Assembly (NCBI GenBank): GCA_023386235.1
Contig: JAEWKC010000016.1
Coordinates: 62,001-126,000, forward strand
Direction: 5' to 3'
Source: Bacteroidota bacterium
GTDB lineage: Bacteria > Bacteroidota > Bacteroidia > Chitinophagales > Chitinophagaceae
Length of the DNA stretch: 64,000 bases
Shown: in pieces, positions 14,607 to 24,519 of the stretch
Position numbering within the stretch: position 1 is the stretch's first letter
How the letters are laid out: each line of letters begins with the position of its first letter
Notes under the pieces: generated by a model
What the model was told of the DNA's origin: nothing
Database searches by the model: none
Seen by the model: the letters and a program-made list of their open reading frames with translations, nothing else
Made by a program: the position numbers and the translations under genes

Positions 14607-16721
14607 TTATCCTCTTCTTTTGGTTGTATCTTTTTGCTCCGGCCTTATGGCTTCCTGCTTCGGCTGGTCATTCTGCAACGGCACTTCATTATTCTTCCTT
14701 CTCGGTTCTGCTTCGGGGTCAAATGTACGCTTTACTATGGCCACCTGCTTTTCGGTATAAGAAAGTTCTCTTTCCGAAAAAGCAACATCTACATTTTTCG
14801 AAACACTTTTTTGCATAGCCGCGGCCCGCGACGAGTCTCGGTTGCGATACCAACGCTTGATGGCCGGCGGTATTTTATCTATTTTAATATACTCATCAGC
14901 CTTTTTCTGGCTGGCTTCAGACAAAGTATCATTCAGGTATTTCTCCATCATCCAACCGGCTATTGGGCCCGCCCAGGTACCACCGTAACCGGCATTTTCC
15001 ACAACAACCGCAATGGCTATTGTAGGATTTTCTACAGGAGCAAATGCTACAAACAATGCATGGTGCTCGCCATGTGGATTTTGCGCCGTACCCGTTTTAG
15101 CTGCAATGGCATGACCCGGCACTTTTATCCTGGCTGCCGTGCCTATGGTAGCCACGTCTGCCATACCACGGATAACCGCGTTGAAAGCTGTATCGGTAAT
15201 ATGTAATCCGGCATGTTTTTCTCTGAACTTTCCCATATACACCGTATCGGCAATTGTTTCATCTTGTATGCTATCTATTAAATGCGGTACAAAATAATAT
15301 CCTTTATTGGCGATGATGCACATGCTGTTGGCCATTTGCAAGGGTGTGGTAGTCATTTTATCCTGTCCTATGCCTAAAGTGATCATATTGCACGATACCC
15401 AATTATTTCCATAATCTTTATTGTAAACCGAAGTATCAGGTATATTGCCTCTGTACTCACCGGGAAGGTCAACGCCTGTTCTCACACCCAGACTAAAGGA
15501 GTTCATATATTGCTTCCATCTGTTGTAGCCTTCTTTAGGACTTTTGAATTTAGGATTGTCTACCGCTATCTTAAACATCTGATTGAAATAAGAGTTGCAG
15601 GAATAAGCCATTGCATTTCTGAGATTAGCCGAATGTGCTCCACCTGCATGTGTACAACGAATGTGTACACCACGGCATCCAACATAATAGCCGGGGCAGG
15701 GATAGCCGTAAGAAGGAGTGATAAGCCCTTCATCCAATGCCACCAAAGCTCCTAATGGCTTGAATGTAGAACCCGGCGGATACGTACCTTGTATAGCTCT
15801 GTTAAACATGGGGCGCGCCGTATCCAGCACAAGCCTGCCATAGTTTTTTCTTCTTTCGCTTGGCGACAACAGGTCGGGATCGTAGTTGGGCGCGGTGATC
15901 ATTGCCAGAATGCCCCCGGTTTTGGGGTCTATGGCAACCGCTGCGCCTAATTTATTGGTAAATAATTTTTCGCCCAGTTGCTGCAGCTCTATATCAAGGC
16001 TTGAGTAAAGATTTCTGCCGGCTACGGCCACCGTATCGTAAGCGCCATTATCAAAAGAGCCAATGATGCGCGATTTATTGTCTCTTATCAATTGCTGCAC
16101 GCCTCGCTGCCCCATCAATACTTTTTCGTAAGTAAACTCCAGTCCTGCCACGCCTTTGTAATCGCCAGACTGATAACCCTCTTCGGGATGTTCTTCCAGG
16201 TATTTCGCATCTACTTCTCCTAAGCGTCCTACGATATTCGCCGCTACTTTGTAAGGATATTGACGGGTAGGCCTGTCTTGCAAATAAAAACCGGGAAATT
16301 TGTATATATTTTCGTTTAACGTGGCGTACAGCCTGGAGGAAAGCAAGGGCTCAAAAGCACTGGGCTTGTAACTTCCGTTTTTAATAATGGAAGTAAGCAT
16401 CCTGTTGTGATACTCCGCAGTATCAATATTTAATATGGCACACAAAGCTGCTGTATCCACGCCTCTTCTTGCTTCGGAAGGCACCACCATTAAATCGTAA
16501 GAGACCTCATTGGCCAGTATAATCCTGTTTTTTCTGTCGAAAATAATGCCTCTGTCAGGATAAATTACCCTTCTTGTAATGGCATTGCCCTGCGCCTGTA
16601 ATTTTAAGTCTTTTGAAAACAGTTGCAGGTTGATAAGCTGCGCCACCATTACTAAAAAAACAGCAACAATAATGATTGTGATAATTCTACTTCTTACCTG
16701 TAACGTCTGCGGGTTGAGCAT
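14607..16721 (-). CDS. mrdA: Penicillin-binding protein 2 (elongasome transpeptidase)
   Basis: The 704-aa class B PBP has one N-terminal membrane helix (about 14-35), a PBP dimerisation domain, and a transpeptidase domain. The active-site motifs are STFK (318-321, Ser nucleophile), SCN (374-376) and KTG (542-544). It cross-links side-wall peptidoglycan with RodA. Beyond residue 610 there is a charged, probably disordered tail of about 95 residues (KRTFDPEAEPRRKNNE and so on), longer than in E. coli PBP2 (633 aa total). It lies between mreD and rodA. Confidence 0.95.
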   Translation of the reverse strand: MLNPQTLQVRSRIITIIIVAVFLVMVAQLINLQLFSKDLKLQAQGNAITRRVIYPDRGIIFDRKNRIILANEVSYDLMVVPSEARRGVDTAALCAILNIDTAEYHNRMLTSIIKNGSYKPSAFEPLLSSRLYATLNENIYKFPGFYLQDRPTRQYPYKVAANIVGRLGEVDAKYLEEHPEEGYQSGDYKGVAGLEFTYEKVLMGQRGVQQLIRDNKSRIIGSFDNGAYDTVAVAGRNLYSSLDIELQQLGEKLFTNKLGAAVAIDPKTGGILAMITAPNYDPDLLSPSERRKNYGRLVLDTARPMFNRAIQGTYPPGSTFKPLGALVALDEGLITPSYGYPCPGYYVGCRGVHIRCTHAGGAHSANLRNAMAYSCNSYFNQMFKIAVDNPKFKSPKEGYNRWKQYMNSFSLGVRTGVDLPGEYRGNIPDTSVYNKDYGNNWVSCNMITLGIGQDKMTTTPLQMANSMCIIANKGYYFVPHLIDSIQDETIADTVYMGKFREKHAGLHITDTAFNAVIRGMADVATIGTAARIKVPGHAIAAKTGTAQNPHGEHHALFVAFAPVENPTIAIAVVVENAGYGGTWAGPIAGWMMEKYLNDTLSEASQKKADEYIKIDKIPPAIKRWYRNRDSSRAAAMQKSVSKNVDVAFSERELSYTEKQVAIVKRTFDPEAEPRRKNNEVPLQNDQPKQEAIRPEQKDTTKRRG

Positions 16722-16829
16722 TTTAATTTATTTCTCCAAAGTTTGAAAGCGGCCTGAGTGATTTTTACAAAAATAGAAAAAAGATAGGTAAACAAAAATG
16801 CAAAATCATGAATTAAATTCCAAAACTAT

Positions 16830-17363
16830 TTATTCGGCATTGGTTTTAAATCGTCCTTTTCTGAATGCCAAAGCCTCTGTAATGAGTATCAATACAATGC
16901 TTACAACCGTAGAAAGAGTGACCTTACCTATAAAGAAAAGAAAATCGCCAAAACGCATCCACTCAATCAACACCACTACAAAATGATGCGCGAAGGTGAG
17001 TATAAGCAGATAGATAAGATAAGGCTGGAAACCCATACTGCGAATGCCGGGCTCAAAATAAGTAATCTCTACTTTTTCATGCGGAAGCAGGGCATTGAGT
17101 ATAAACGGACGCAGGTAAGCTATAAACACACAGGCCGCCGCGTACATGCCCATAGACTGCGAAAAATAGTCCATCGTAATGCCAAAAATAAAGCTGATAA
17201 TCAGCAACCAGTTTTTAGAGATATCAAAAGGCAGCCATAAAATGAACAGGAAATATAACCAGGGCTTTATATACTGATGCAATAAAGGAACTTTATCCAT
17301 TATAAAAGCCTGAATAAAAATAAACAGTATAAAACGGATAATATTTTTAAGTATAACGCTCAT
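16830..17363 (-). CDS. mreD: Rod shape-determining protein MreD
   Basis: This 177-aa, very hydrophobic protein has five to six predicted membrane helices. It is identified mostly by position between mreC and mrdA and by size. It helps link MreC and MreB to the cell-wall synthesis machinery. The start codon overlaps the mreC stop by one base (TAATG), implying translational coupling. A 108-bp AT-rich gap separates it from mrdA. Confidence 0.85.
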   Translation of the reverse strand: MSVILKNIIRFILFIFIQAFIMDKVPLLHQYIKPWLYFLFILWLPFDISKNWLLIISFIFGITMDYFSQSMGMYAAACVFIAYLRPFILNALLPHEKVEITYFEPGIRSMGFQPYLIYLLILTFAHHFVVVLIEWMRFGDFLFFIGKVTLSTVVSIVLILITEALAFRKGRFKTNAE

Positions 17364-18262
17364 TATCTTTTAGGCACACCTCCGGTAGCCTGTATCTCTT
17401 TTAATTTCATAGCATCTTCCAGTGCTCTCTGCTCTGTAAAAAGCTGGTTTTTTATTATATAAGCATATTGTAAACTTCTGAAGCTAACGCCAGGCTTTAC
17501 TTCCAGCTTATGAAAACTTGATGTGGGGTCTTTCTTCACCGCGCTTACCGTACCTATGATTAATCCCGTAGGGAAGTTGGGCGATATGTTACTGGTAACA
17601 ATCGTATCTCCTTTTTTCACCGGTATGATGCGTGGAATTTCTTTTAGCTCTATCACGTCGGGCGATTTACCATCCCATGTAATAGTGCCGGTAGTTTTAT
17701 TGTTGAGCAACATGGCGCTTATACGGCTGTTGTGATTGAGCAGCCCCATAACTATAGAAAAGTTAGAGCTTACCGATACTACTTTTCCAACTACGCCTTC
17801 CGGGCTGGTAACAGCCATATCCACGGCAATACCATCGCTGGTGCCTTTTTGCAGCGTGATATAATTATTTTCCAGGCTAAGAGAATTGTTGACCACCTTT
17901 GCCGGCAAATAACTGAATTGCTGGTATATTCTTGCCCCGGACGTATCGCGAAGCAACGAATCTCTTAATACTCTTGTAGAATCTGTATTGAGCGAATCCA
18001 TTGCGTAAATAGATGCTGACAACGCGTTGCGCAATCTTGTATTTTCATCTACCAATGCCTTATTAGTGCTTTTAAGATTAAAGAAATATTCTACATCGTT
18101 GTACCTGCGCTGCAACCGGCCTACATATTCATTAAATACATTGGAATAAGCTGCCGCGTAACTGTCGTTGTATTTTACCAAAAAAGAAATACATACTCCT
18201 TCTAAAAAAAGAAAAAGGAAAAATGTAAAGTACTTCTTTAAAAATAAAATAATATTTCGCAT
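17363..18262 (-). CDS. mreC: Rod shape-determining protein MreC
   Basis: The 299-aa protein has one N-terminal membrane helix, a coiled-coil segment (about residues 55-90) and a periplasmic beta-rich MreC core. Family pattern residues are visible: YLPAKVVNNSLSLENNYITLQKG, read as AKVVNNS and NYITLQKG, then GVVGKVVSVSSNFSIVM and FPTGLIIGTVSAV. It activates PBP2 in the elongasome. It is coupled to mreD. A TTCCTTTG box about 35 nt before the start may be a weak internal promoter. Confidence 0.93.
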   Translation of the reverse strand: MRNIILFLKKYFTFFLFLFLEGVCISFLVKYNDSYAAAYSNVFNEYVGRLQRRYNDVEYFFNLKSTNKALVDENTRLRNALSASIYAMDSLNTDSTRVLRDSLLRDTSGARIYQQFSYLPAKVVNNSLSLENNYITLQKGTSDGIAVDMAVTSPEGVVGKVVSVSSNFSIVMGLLNHNSRISAMLLNNKTTGTITWDGKSPDVIELKEIPRIIPVKKGDTIVTSNISPNFPTGLIIGTVSAVKKDPTSSFHKLEVKPGVSFRSLQYAYIIKNQLFTEQRALEDAMKLKEIQATGGVPKR

Positions 18263-18384
18263 AGGTTATCTTCGGAAATGAACCATCAATATTCTGAAAC
18301 ACAAAGGAATGAATATTTTGGCGAATTCCACCTGACAATAAATTAAAAAATTAAAAAAAAACAACAGATGAAAGATAAATGTAA

Positions 18385-18430
18385 AAAGTCAAAAGCAAAA
18401 AAAATCTACCGATATTTTACTTTTGACTTT
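18385..18430 (-). terminator. 11-bp inverted repeat between mreB and mreC (possible weak terminator)
   Basis: AAAGTCAAAAG at 18385-18395 is perfectly complementary to CTTTTGACTTT at 18420-18430 across a 24-nt A-rich loop. On the mreB-mreC strand the distal arm ends in TTTTT. It could reduce read-through from mreB into mreC. Such a site would give MreB excess over MreC/D. Confidence 0.4.
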
Positions 18431-18451
18431 GCTTTTAATTTTCGCTTTGCA

Positions 18452-19477
18452 TTATCTCATTATAAATGGATATCTCTGATAATTTTTCAGAGCAATACCG
18501 GTGCCGCGCACCACACTTTTCAGCGGATCGTCGGCAATATGTACAGGCAGCTTAATCTTTTGGCTTAATCTTTTATCTAAACCTCTCAGCAATGCGCCAC
18601 CACCCGTAAGGTACAGGCCTCTGCGGTATATATCGGCCGAAAGCTCAGGAGGCGTGGTTTCTAACGCGCGCAAAATAGCTTCTTCAATTTTAAAGATGGA
18701 TTTATCCAAAGCTTCGGCTACTTCCTGGTAGCTTACCATTATTTGCTTAGGCACGCCGGTTACCAGATCTCTGCCGCTTACAGGCAAATCATCCGGCGGA
18801 TTGTCTAAATCCTTTAATGCGGCACCTAATTCAATTTTGATCTGCTCTGCCGTGCGCTCTCCTATCAATAAGCTGTGGTAGCGTCTTAGCGCTTCCATTA
18901 TATCGGCGGTGAATTCGTCGCCCGCTATACGGATACTTTGGTCGCAAACAATACCAGCCAAAGCTATAACGGTGATGCCGGTGGTACCACCGCCAATGTC
19001 AATGATCATGTTTCCTACAGGCTCTTCTACATCTATACCAATACCGATTGCCGCAGCCATAGGCTCGTCAATTAAATATACCTCTTTAGCGCCGGCCTGT
19101 GCTGCGCTGTCTCTTACCGCCCTTTTTTCTACTTCCGTAATGCTTGAAGGAATGCAGATAAGCATTCTCCAGCTTGGCGGAATAATAGGTTTTTTGGTAT
19201 GCAGCATTCTTATCAATTCTCTGATCATGAGCTCTGCCGCGTTAAAATCTGCTATCACCCCGTCTTTTAACGGGCGAATAGTTTTAATGCTTTCGTGGGT
19301 TTTTTCATGCATCAATAAAGCCTTCTTTCCTACGCCTAATACCTCCTTAGGATTGTTTCTGTTTAAAGCCACAATAGAAGGTTCGTTAACTACGATCTCA
19401 TCGTTATGAATGATAAGGGTATTGGCAGTGCCCAGGTCCATTGCTATTTCCTGAGTAAAAAAATTGAATAATCCCAT
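18452..19477 (-). CDS. mreB: Actin-like rod shape protein MreB
   Basis: The 341-aa actin homologue has the phosphate-binding DLGTANTLI at residues 14-22, VYLIDEPMAAAIG, DIGGGTTG (phosphate 2), and the adenosine-binding LTGGGALLRGL motif. It polymerises along the membrane and positions the elongasome; the N-terminal MGLFNFF is the amphipathic membrane anchor. It is the first gene of the mre-mrd operon, with its own promoter at 19515-19546. Confidence 0.97.
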   Translation of the reverse strand: MGLFNFFTQEIAMDLGTANTLIIHNDEIVVNEPSIVALNRNNPKEVLGVGKKALLMHEKTHESIKTIRPLKDGVIADFNAAELMIRELIRMLHTKKPIIPPSWRMLICIPSSITEVEKRAVRDSAAQAGAKEVYLIDEPMAAAIGIGIDVEEPVGNMIIDIGGGTTGITVIALAGIVCDQSIRIAGDEFTADIMEALRRYHSLLIGERTAEQIKIELGAALKDLDNPPDDLPVSGRDLVTGVPKQIMVSYQEVAEALDKSIFKIEEAILRALETTPPELSADIYRRGLYLTGGGALLRGLDKRLSQKIKLPVHIADDPLKSVVRGTGIALKNYQRYPFIMR

Positions 19478-19514
19478 TCTATTTTATATATCTCTTTTTT
19501 TTAAATTTAATCTG

Positions 19515-19546
19515 CAAAATGAATTAATATTTCTGAATTTACCAAA
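19515..19546 (-). promoter_or_regulatory. Promoter of mreB and the rod-shape operon
   Basis: TTTG at 19546-19543, a 20-nt spacer and TCATTTTG at 19522-19515 on the minus strand match the Bacteroidota promoter with one mismatch (C for A). The 5' UTR would be about 33 nt. Confidence 0.65.
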
Positions 19547-19631
19547 ACTAAAATTGAAATAAGAGACTATTTTTCTGCCGGTAAAAACAGTTTATGCAAG
19601 TTTACGTGTTTATTTCAATTTAGAAATAGGA

Positions 19632-20963
19632 TTATTTATTATTTAACAAAAGACTTGTTTGAGTGTGCAATCCATCTTGTACTACTTCCATCGCTTCTAT
19701 CTTTTCTTTTAATGTCATGTACCAGTTCTTGTCATTATCGTCGTAGAAAGGCAATAAGGTTTCCGGGTATTTTTCTTCTGCTACTTCAAATGTTCTTTTT
19801 GCAAGCGCTGTATCTTTTTCAAGTAGCGCGTACTCTGCCGTCCAGGCATGGGCGAAACGAAGTATATTAAGCACTTGCAGATTATCGGGGTTTTGAAGGT
19901 AATCGGTATTCTTGCCGGTAAGTGGCGATAAGGAAGGCAGTCTTGCCCGCAAATAATCTACATCGTTAGTGCCTTCTACGGTATTTACCTTTACCGTTAA
20001 GCCTCTAAGCTGTAAATAATTGGTGGTAGATAAATACAGCCTGAAGTTTCCCGGCAGCCCGGAAGGGAAAAACACATCGCGTTTCATAGCGTTTTGCTCC
20101 AGCAATCTTAGCAGAATCTGGTCTGAGCGCAGCAGGCCGCCCTCGAAAGTTGGACGCAGATGCCAGGTAAGCACACTATCGCCCGCGGGGAAGCGCGCGT
20201 TGGGGATGCTGATGTCCCGTGCAATCCAGGCTACAGGTTTTATATTGCGTAGTTCTTCATTGTTTATTTGCAACTCCAGCCTTCCACGCTCTTTCATCAT
20301 TTGCGGATACCAGATTGTATTAAGATAATCTAAATTGATATTTCTTACATCTGTTCTTGCTTTTAGCACATGTTGTAAATAAGCGATATAATATACCTGC
20401 ATATCCCCGGCATTAAACAGATAGGCACTATCGCTTACATCATCAAGCAGCTGAGAAAAATACCGGAGTACCGTTTCATTAATACCGCCGCGCTTTTTTG
20501 CCTGCTCCAGACACCAGACAGTAGAATCTGTTTTATTCTCGTACAGATATCGCAAAGCCTGCCCGCCCCATATAGAAAGTATTTTGGTATGCGGATCGAG
20601 ATTTAATCTTTTTCCTTTGTACAAACCATTGCTCAGTTCTAAAGCGTTTTCAAAACACTGACTTGCTTTTTGAGCCAACAATAAATTGGAACGGATAAGA
20701 TTTTCACCCTCGTAGCTATTAAATTTGTCAATGGCATATCCTAAGAAATACCAGGCTTCGGGGTTTCCGGGATTGTTGAGCGTATATTGCTCCAGTACAT
20801 ATCCCACATCATTGAAGTCTACATTTTCTCCCGCATTTACTTTTTCTGTCAAAATACGTTTTGCACGTTGATAGTGTTTATCGTCGGCTTCCTGCGCAAG
20901 CCCGGTTTGCGCGAATAAGAAAAGAAAAAAAGCAGACAGGCATACTCTTTGAAATATAAGCAT
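19632..20963 (-). CDS. Secreted protein resembling the soluble domain of DUF2723 proteins
   Basis: The 443-aa product has a signal peptide ending near GLAQ when started at 20963; an in-frame ATG at 21092 would put 43 charged residues ahead of it. The first part looks TPR-like (NPGNPEAWYFLGYAID). The middle reads NAGDMQVYYIAYLQHVLKARTDVRNINLDYLNTIWYPQ, seen as YIAYLQHV and RTDVRNINLDYLNT. This recalls the segment of DUF2723 membrane proteins that follows their membrane helices. Here no membrane helices exist apart from the signal, so only the soluble part would be present. The likeness is from memory of the pattern. Function unknown. It follows purD on the same strand. Confidence 0.6.
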   Translation of the reverse strand: MLIFQRVCLSAFFLFLFAQTGLAQEADDKHYQRAKRILTEKVNAGENVDFNDVGYVLEQYTLNNPGNPEAWYFLGYAIDKFNSYEGENLIRSNLLLAQKASQCFENALELSNGLYKGKRLNLDPHTKILSIWGGQALRYLYENKTDSTVWCLEQAKKRGGINETVLRYFSQLLDDVSDSAYLFNAGDMQVYYIAYLQHVLKARTDVRNINLDYLNTIWYPQMMKERGRLELQINNEELRNIKPVAWIARDISIPNARFPAGDSVLTWHLRPTFEGGLLRSDQILLRLLEQNAMKRDVFFPSGLPGNFRLYLSTTNYLQLRGLTVKVNTVEGTNDVDYLRARLPSLSPLTGKNTDYLQNPDNLQVLNILRFAHAWTAEYALLEKDTALAKRTFEVAEEKYPETLLPFYDDNDKNWYMTLKEKIEAMEVVQDGLHTQTSLLLNNK

Positions 20964-21143
20964 ACAGCCAGGCAAAAATGCATTGCTTCGTTTTTCGGCC
21001 ACAGCTTTATCGTAGCAATCACAACGCCTTTCCGGCGACGCAATTGCCGCTTTTTTGTGCGCTGAATAAAGAGGAAGCAACCTGATCATCATGCTATTGC
21101 TTAAAATTCATTATATAAAAATTGTAATATTTAATCAAACAAT

Positions 21144-22415
21144 TTATTCAAACTCATACCCGATATCTCTTCTGAAATACATGCCTTCAAACGATAATTC
21201 AGAAGAAAGAATATCTTTCGATCTTTGGGCAGCTTCGGCAATAGTATCGCCAAAAGAAGTTACGGCTACCACTCTTCCGCCATTGGTAAGTATATTTTCG
21301 CCATCTGCTTTGGTTCCTGCATGAAAAACAATACTGTCACCTGTATTTTCGGGCAATTGAATTTTTTTTCCTTTTTCATAATCACCGGGATAGCCTTTGC
21401 TTACAGCCACTACGGTAGCTATCGATTTATCGCGAAACGTTACTTCGGTTTTATTAAGTGTGCCTTTCTCTAAAGTTACAAACATTTCTACCAAATCGTT
21501 CTCCAAGCCGGGCATTACCACTTCGGTTTCCGGATCGCCCATGCGCGCGTTGTATTCAATTACGTAAGGTTCGCCTTCTACATTAATCAACCCGAAAAAT
21601 ACAAATCCTTTATAGGTTATATGCTCATTCGCCAATCCGTCAATAGTAGGTTTTATAATGTTTTCTTCTACTTTTTGCATAAATGCTTCGTCTGCAAAAG
21701 GTACGGGAGTTACGCAGCCCATGCCGCCTGTATTTAATCCGGTATCACCTTCGCCTATACGTTTATAGTCTTTAGCGTGACCAATAATTTTATAATCTTT
21801 ACCATCGGTCAATACAAACACACTCACTTCCACACCTGACAGAAACTGCTCAACCACCACTGTAGAAGACGCCTCGCCAAACTGTTTATTTACAATCATT
21901 GCCTCAAAAGCATCCAGCGCTTCTTGGTGCGTGTTGGCTATTATCACGCCTTTTCCGGCCGCAAGCCCGTCCGCTTTCAGCACTATCGGCAGCGGATGCA
22001 GTTCTATATATTTCTTTCCTATTTCATAATTGTCCTGGGTAAATTCGGCGTAAGCCGCAGTAGGAATATCGTTGCGCTTCATGAACTTTTTAGAGAAGGC
22101 TTTGCTTCCTTCCAACTGCGCTCCTTTTTCTGAGGGGCCTACCACCTGAATATCCGGAGCATTTTCTTCAAAAAAATCATATATGCCATTTACCAAAGGA
22201 TCTTCGGGCCCCACCACAATCAATTTTATATTATGGGCAATACAAAAATCTTTTTGCGCCTGAAAGTTATTTACATCTATAGGTTCGTTCGTAGCTATTT
22301 GCGCCGTTCCGGCATTGCCCGGCGCTACAAACAATTCCTCGCAAAGCGGGCTTTGTTTTATTTTCCAGGCAAGCGCGTGCTCTCTTCCACCCGAACCAAT
22401 AATCAGAATATTCAT
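21144..22415 (-). CDS. purD: Phosphoribosylamine-glycine ligase (GARS)
   Basis: PurD makes glycinamide ribonucleotide in the second step of purine synthesis. The 423-aa monofunctional enzyme starts MNILIIGSGGREHALAWKI and contains the ATP-grasp core: FMKRNDIPTA, PIVLKADGLAAGKGV, GLNTGGMG and EYNARMGDPETEVVMP. The length is as for E. coli (429 aa). A possible -7 box TAAATTCG (one mismatch) lies at 22446-22439. It is divergent from the peptide transporter at 22630. Confidence 0.97.
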   Translation of the reverse strand: MNILIIGSGGREHALAWKIKQSPLCEELFVAPGNAGTAQIATNEPIDVNNFQAQKDFCIAHNIKLIVVGPEDPLVNGIYDFFEENAPDIQVVGPSEKGAQLEGSKAFSKKFMKRNDIPTAAYAEFTQDNYEIGKKYIELHPLPIVLKADGLAAGKGVIIANTHQEALDAFEAMIVNKQFGEASSTVVVEQFLSGVEVSVFVLTDGKDYKIIGHAKDYKRIGEGDTGLNTGGMGCVTPVPFADEAFMQKVEENIIKPTIDGLANEHITYKGFVFFGLINVEGEPYVIEYNARMGDPETEVVMPGLENDLVEMFVTLEKGTLNKTEVTFRDKSIATVVAVSKGYPGDYEKGKKIQLPENTGDSIVFHAGTKADGENILTNGGRVVAVTSFGDTIAEAAQRSKDILSSELSFEGMYFRRDIGYEFE

Positions 22416-22629
22416 ATTTACAGTAAAATTGTTGGTTGCGAATTTACTGATGTTTTAGTTTTTTGTCTAATAAAATGCCTTAAACTGTGTTATTTTAAAA
22501 ACAGAGCGGCCGTTTTATCAATTATTTTTTACCAAAAAAACTGATTTTATATTACAAACATCAATATTTAATTAAAATAATGTATTTTGTCGGCTTATTA
22601 TTTAACATAACCAAGAATGAAAAAAATTT

Positions 22630-24399
22630 ATGCAATACAATAGCAACGACATTTTCAAATCAAAAGTATTAGGTCATCCGTCCGGCTTGTTTGTATTATT
22701 TTTTACCGAGATGTGGGAAAGATTTTCCTACTATGGTATGCGCGCTTTATTGATTTTGTTTTTAACCGCTGCTATTACCGGCGAGCATCCCGGCTGGGGC
22801 TGGGAAAGAGGCAACGCGCTGGCGTTGTTTGGCTCATACACCGCACTGGTCTATTTATCTACCATGCTGGGCGGCTACGTCGCAGATAATAAAATAGGAT
22901 ACAGAAAATCTGTGATATTGGGCGCTTTGTTAATGACAATAGGACATGCGTGCATGGCTATTGAAACGCCGTTCTTTATTTATTCGGGACTTACTTTTTT
23001 GGTATTTGGTACAGGATTCTTTAAGCCCAACATGACCTCTATGATAGCTTTAATGTATAAAGACCATCCAGAAAAGAAAGATGGTGCTTATACTATTTTT
23101 TATATGGGCGTAAATGCCGGTGCTTTTTTTGGCATTTTACTTTGTGGTTATTTAGGTGAAAAAGTTGGTTGGAGTCTTGGCTTTGGACTGGCAGGTATTT
23201 TTATGTTGTTTGGATTGTTGCAGTTTTATTTTACACAAAATATTTTTGGTAACATTGGACTGAAACCCGGAAAGGTAGAAAAAGGCACGGAAGAGCAACA
23301 AAAAATTGCAGAAGTAGTAGATACAGACAAGCGGGTGCCATTTGCTAAATGGCAGCTCATTATCATAGCGCTATGCTGTATTATTGGGCTGGTTTGGATT
23401 ATCAACGATCCGGTATCGAAAATATCGGGAGGCAGCGTAAACTTTCTCAACTTTTCTATTTTCGGCTTAGACGGATCTAATTTTACTATATTATTTGGCT
23501 TAGCGTTGTTTTTGTTTTTACTTTTTTACAGGCTTAGTAAATACTCACTTGTTACCAAACAGAGATTGTATACTGTAACCATCTTCGCCACGTTCGTGTT
23601 TACGTTTTTTGCCATCTTTGAGCAGGCGCCGGGCATACTCACCATTTTCGCCAAAGACTATACCAACAGAGTATTGGAAGGCAGTGCAGGCACTATCTTC
23701 AAAGTGGTAAACTCGCTTATAGCCATCGTACCTTTAGCTATTATTACCTGGGTGCTGATACTGCTATTTAAACAAACATTTAAAAAATACGCCATAGGCA
23801 ATATCATTTTAAGCTTTAGTTTTATTATTGTATGGGGCATCACACTTTGGATGGTTGTAAAGGAGTTTCAGGCGGAGAGTACCGAAGTGCCCGCATCGTG
23901 GTTTAGTGTGCTTAATTCTTTATTCATCATTACACTGGCACCCTTATTTTCTAAAATATGGGAAAGTAAATACAATCCGCCGGCAACCATTAAGTTTGGT
24001 TTTGGATTGATGCTGTTAGGTGTGGGCATGGCTGCACTTGTAGTGGGCGCTAAAAATATTCCGGCGGGCGCGCAAACCGCGTCGGTAAGCATGATATGGC
24101 TGATACTGGTATATTTATTTCATACAATGGCAGAGTTATGCATATCGCCGGTGGGACTTTCTTATGTGAGCAAACTGGTACCCGCACGCATGATCGCCTT
24201 TATGTTTGGCGTATGGTATTTAGCGGTAGCCATTGCCAACAAAGTAGCCGGACTATTGGGCGAAAACGCGGTAGAAATAGCCGCCAAAGATGGTATTAGC
24301 CACTTCTTCTTATTGATAACCATCGCGGCCATAGCCATAGGAGCGGTAGCTATGCTGCTTACTCCTTTAGTGAAGAAACTGATGCATGGGATAAGGTAA
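22630..24399 (+). CDS. POT-family proton-dependent peptide transporter (first of three)
   Basis: The 589-aa inner-membrane MFS protein has the POT signature: ExxER in FTEMWERFSYYGMRALL at about residues 26-42 for proton coupling, and FYMGVNAGAFFG for helix 5. About 14 helices are predicted. It imports di- or tripeptides with protons. It is the longest of the three tandem copies. The trio at 22630-27645 shares strand and family but each copy is clearly diverged. It is divergent from purD with 214 bp between, AT-rich and without a clear promoter match. Confidence 0.92.
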   Translation: MQYNSNDIFKSKVLGHPSGLFVLFFTEMWERFSYYGMRALLILFLTAAITGEHPGWGWERGNALALFGSYTALVYLSTMLGGYVADNKIGYRKSVILGALLMTIGHACMAIETPFFIYSGLTFLVFGTGFFKPNMTSMIALMYKDHPEKKDGAYTIFYMGVNAGAFFGILLCGYLGEKVGWSLGFGLAGIFMLFGLLQFYFTQNIFGNIGLKPGKVEKGTEEQQKIAEVVDTDKRVPFAKWQLIIIALCCIIGLVWIINDPVSKISGGSVNFLNFSIFGLDGSNFTILFGLALFLFLLFYRLSKYSLVTKQRLYTVTIFATFVFTFFAIFEQAPGILTIFAKDYTNRVLEGSAGTIFKVVNSLIAIVPLAIITWVLILLFKQTFKKYAIGNIILSFSFIIVWGITLWMVVKEFQAESTEVPASWFSVLNSLFIITLAPLFSKIWESKYNPPATIKFGFGLMLLGVGMAALVVGAKNIPAGAQTASVSMIWLILVYLFHTMAELCISPVGLSYVSKLVPARMIAFMFGVWYLAVAIANKVAGLLGENAVEIAAKDGISHFFLLITIAAIAIGAVAMLLTPLVKKLMHGIR

Positions 24400-24519
24400 T
24401 GTAGAATAATAAAGTTAAGAAGATGATTAATAATTTGAAAAAAAACTCTGTATCTTAGCGCATTGTTAAAACATTTCAATTTTTTAATTGATATTTCATC
24501 ATAACTATCTACACATTCA

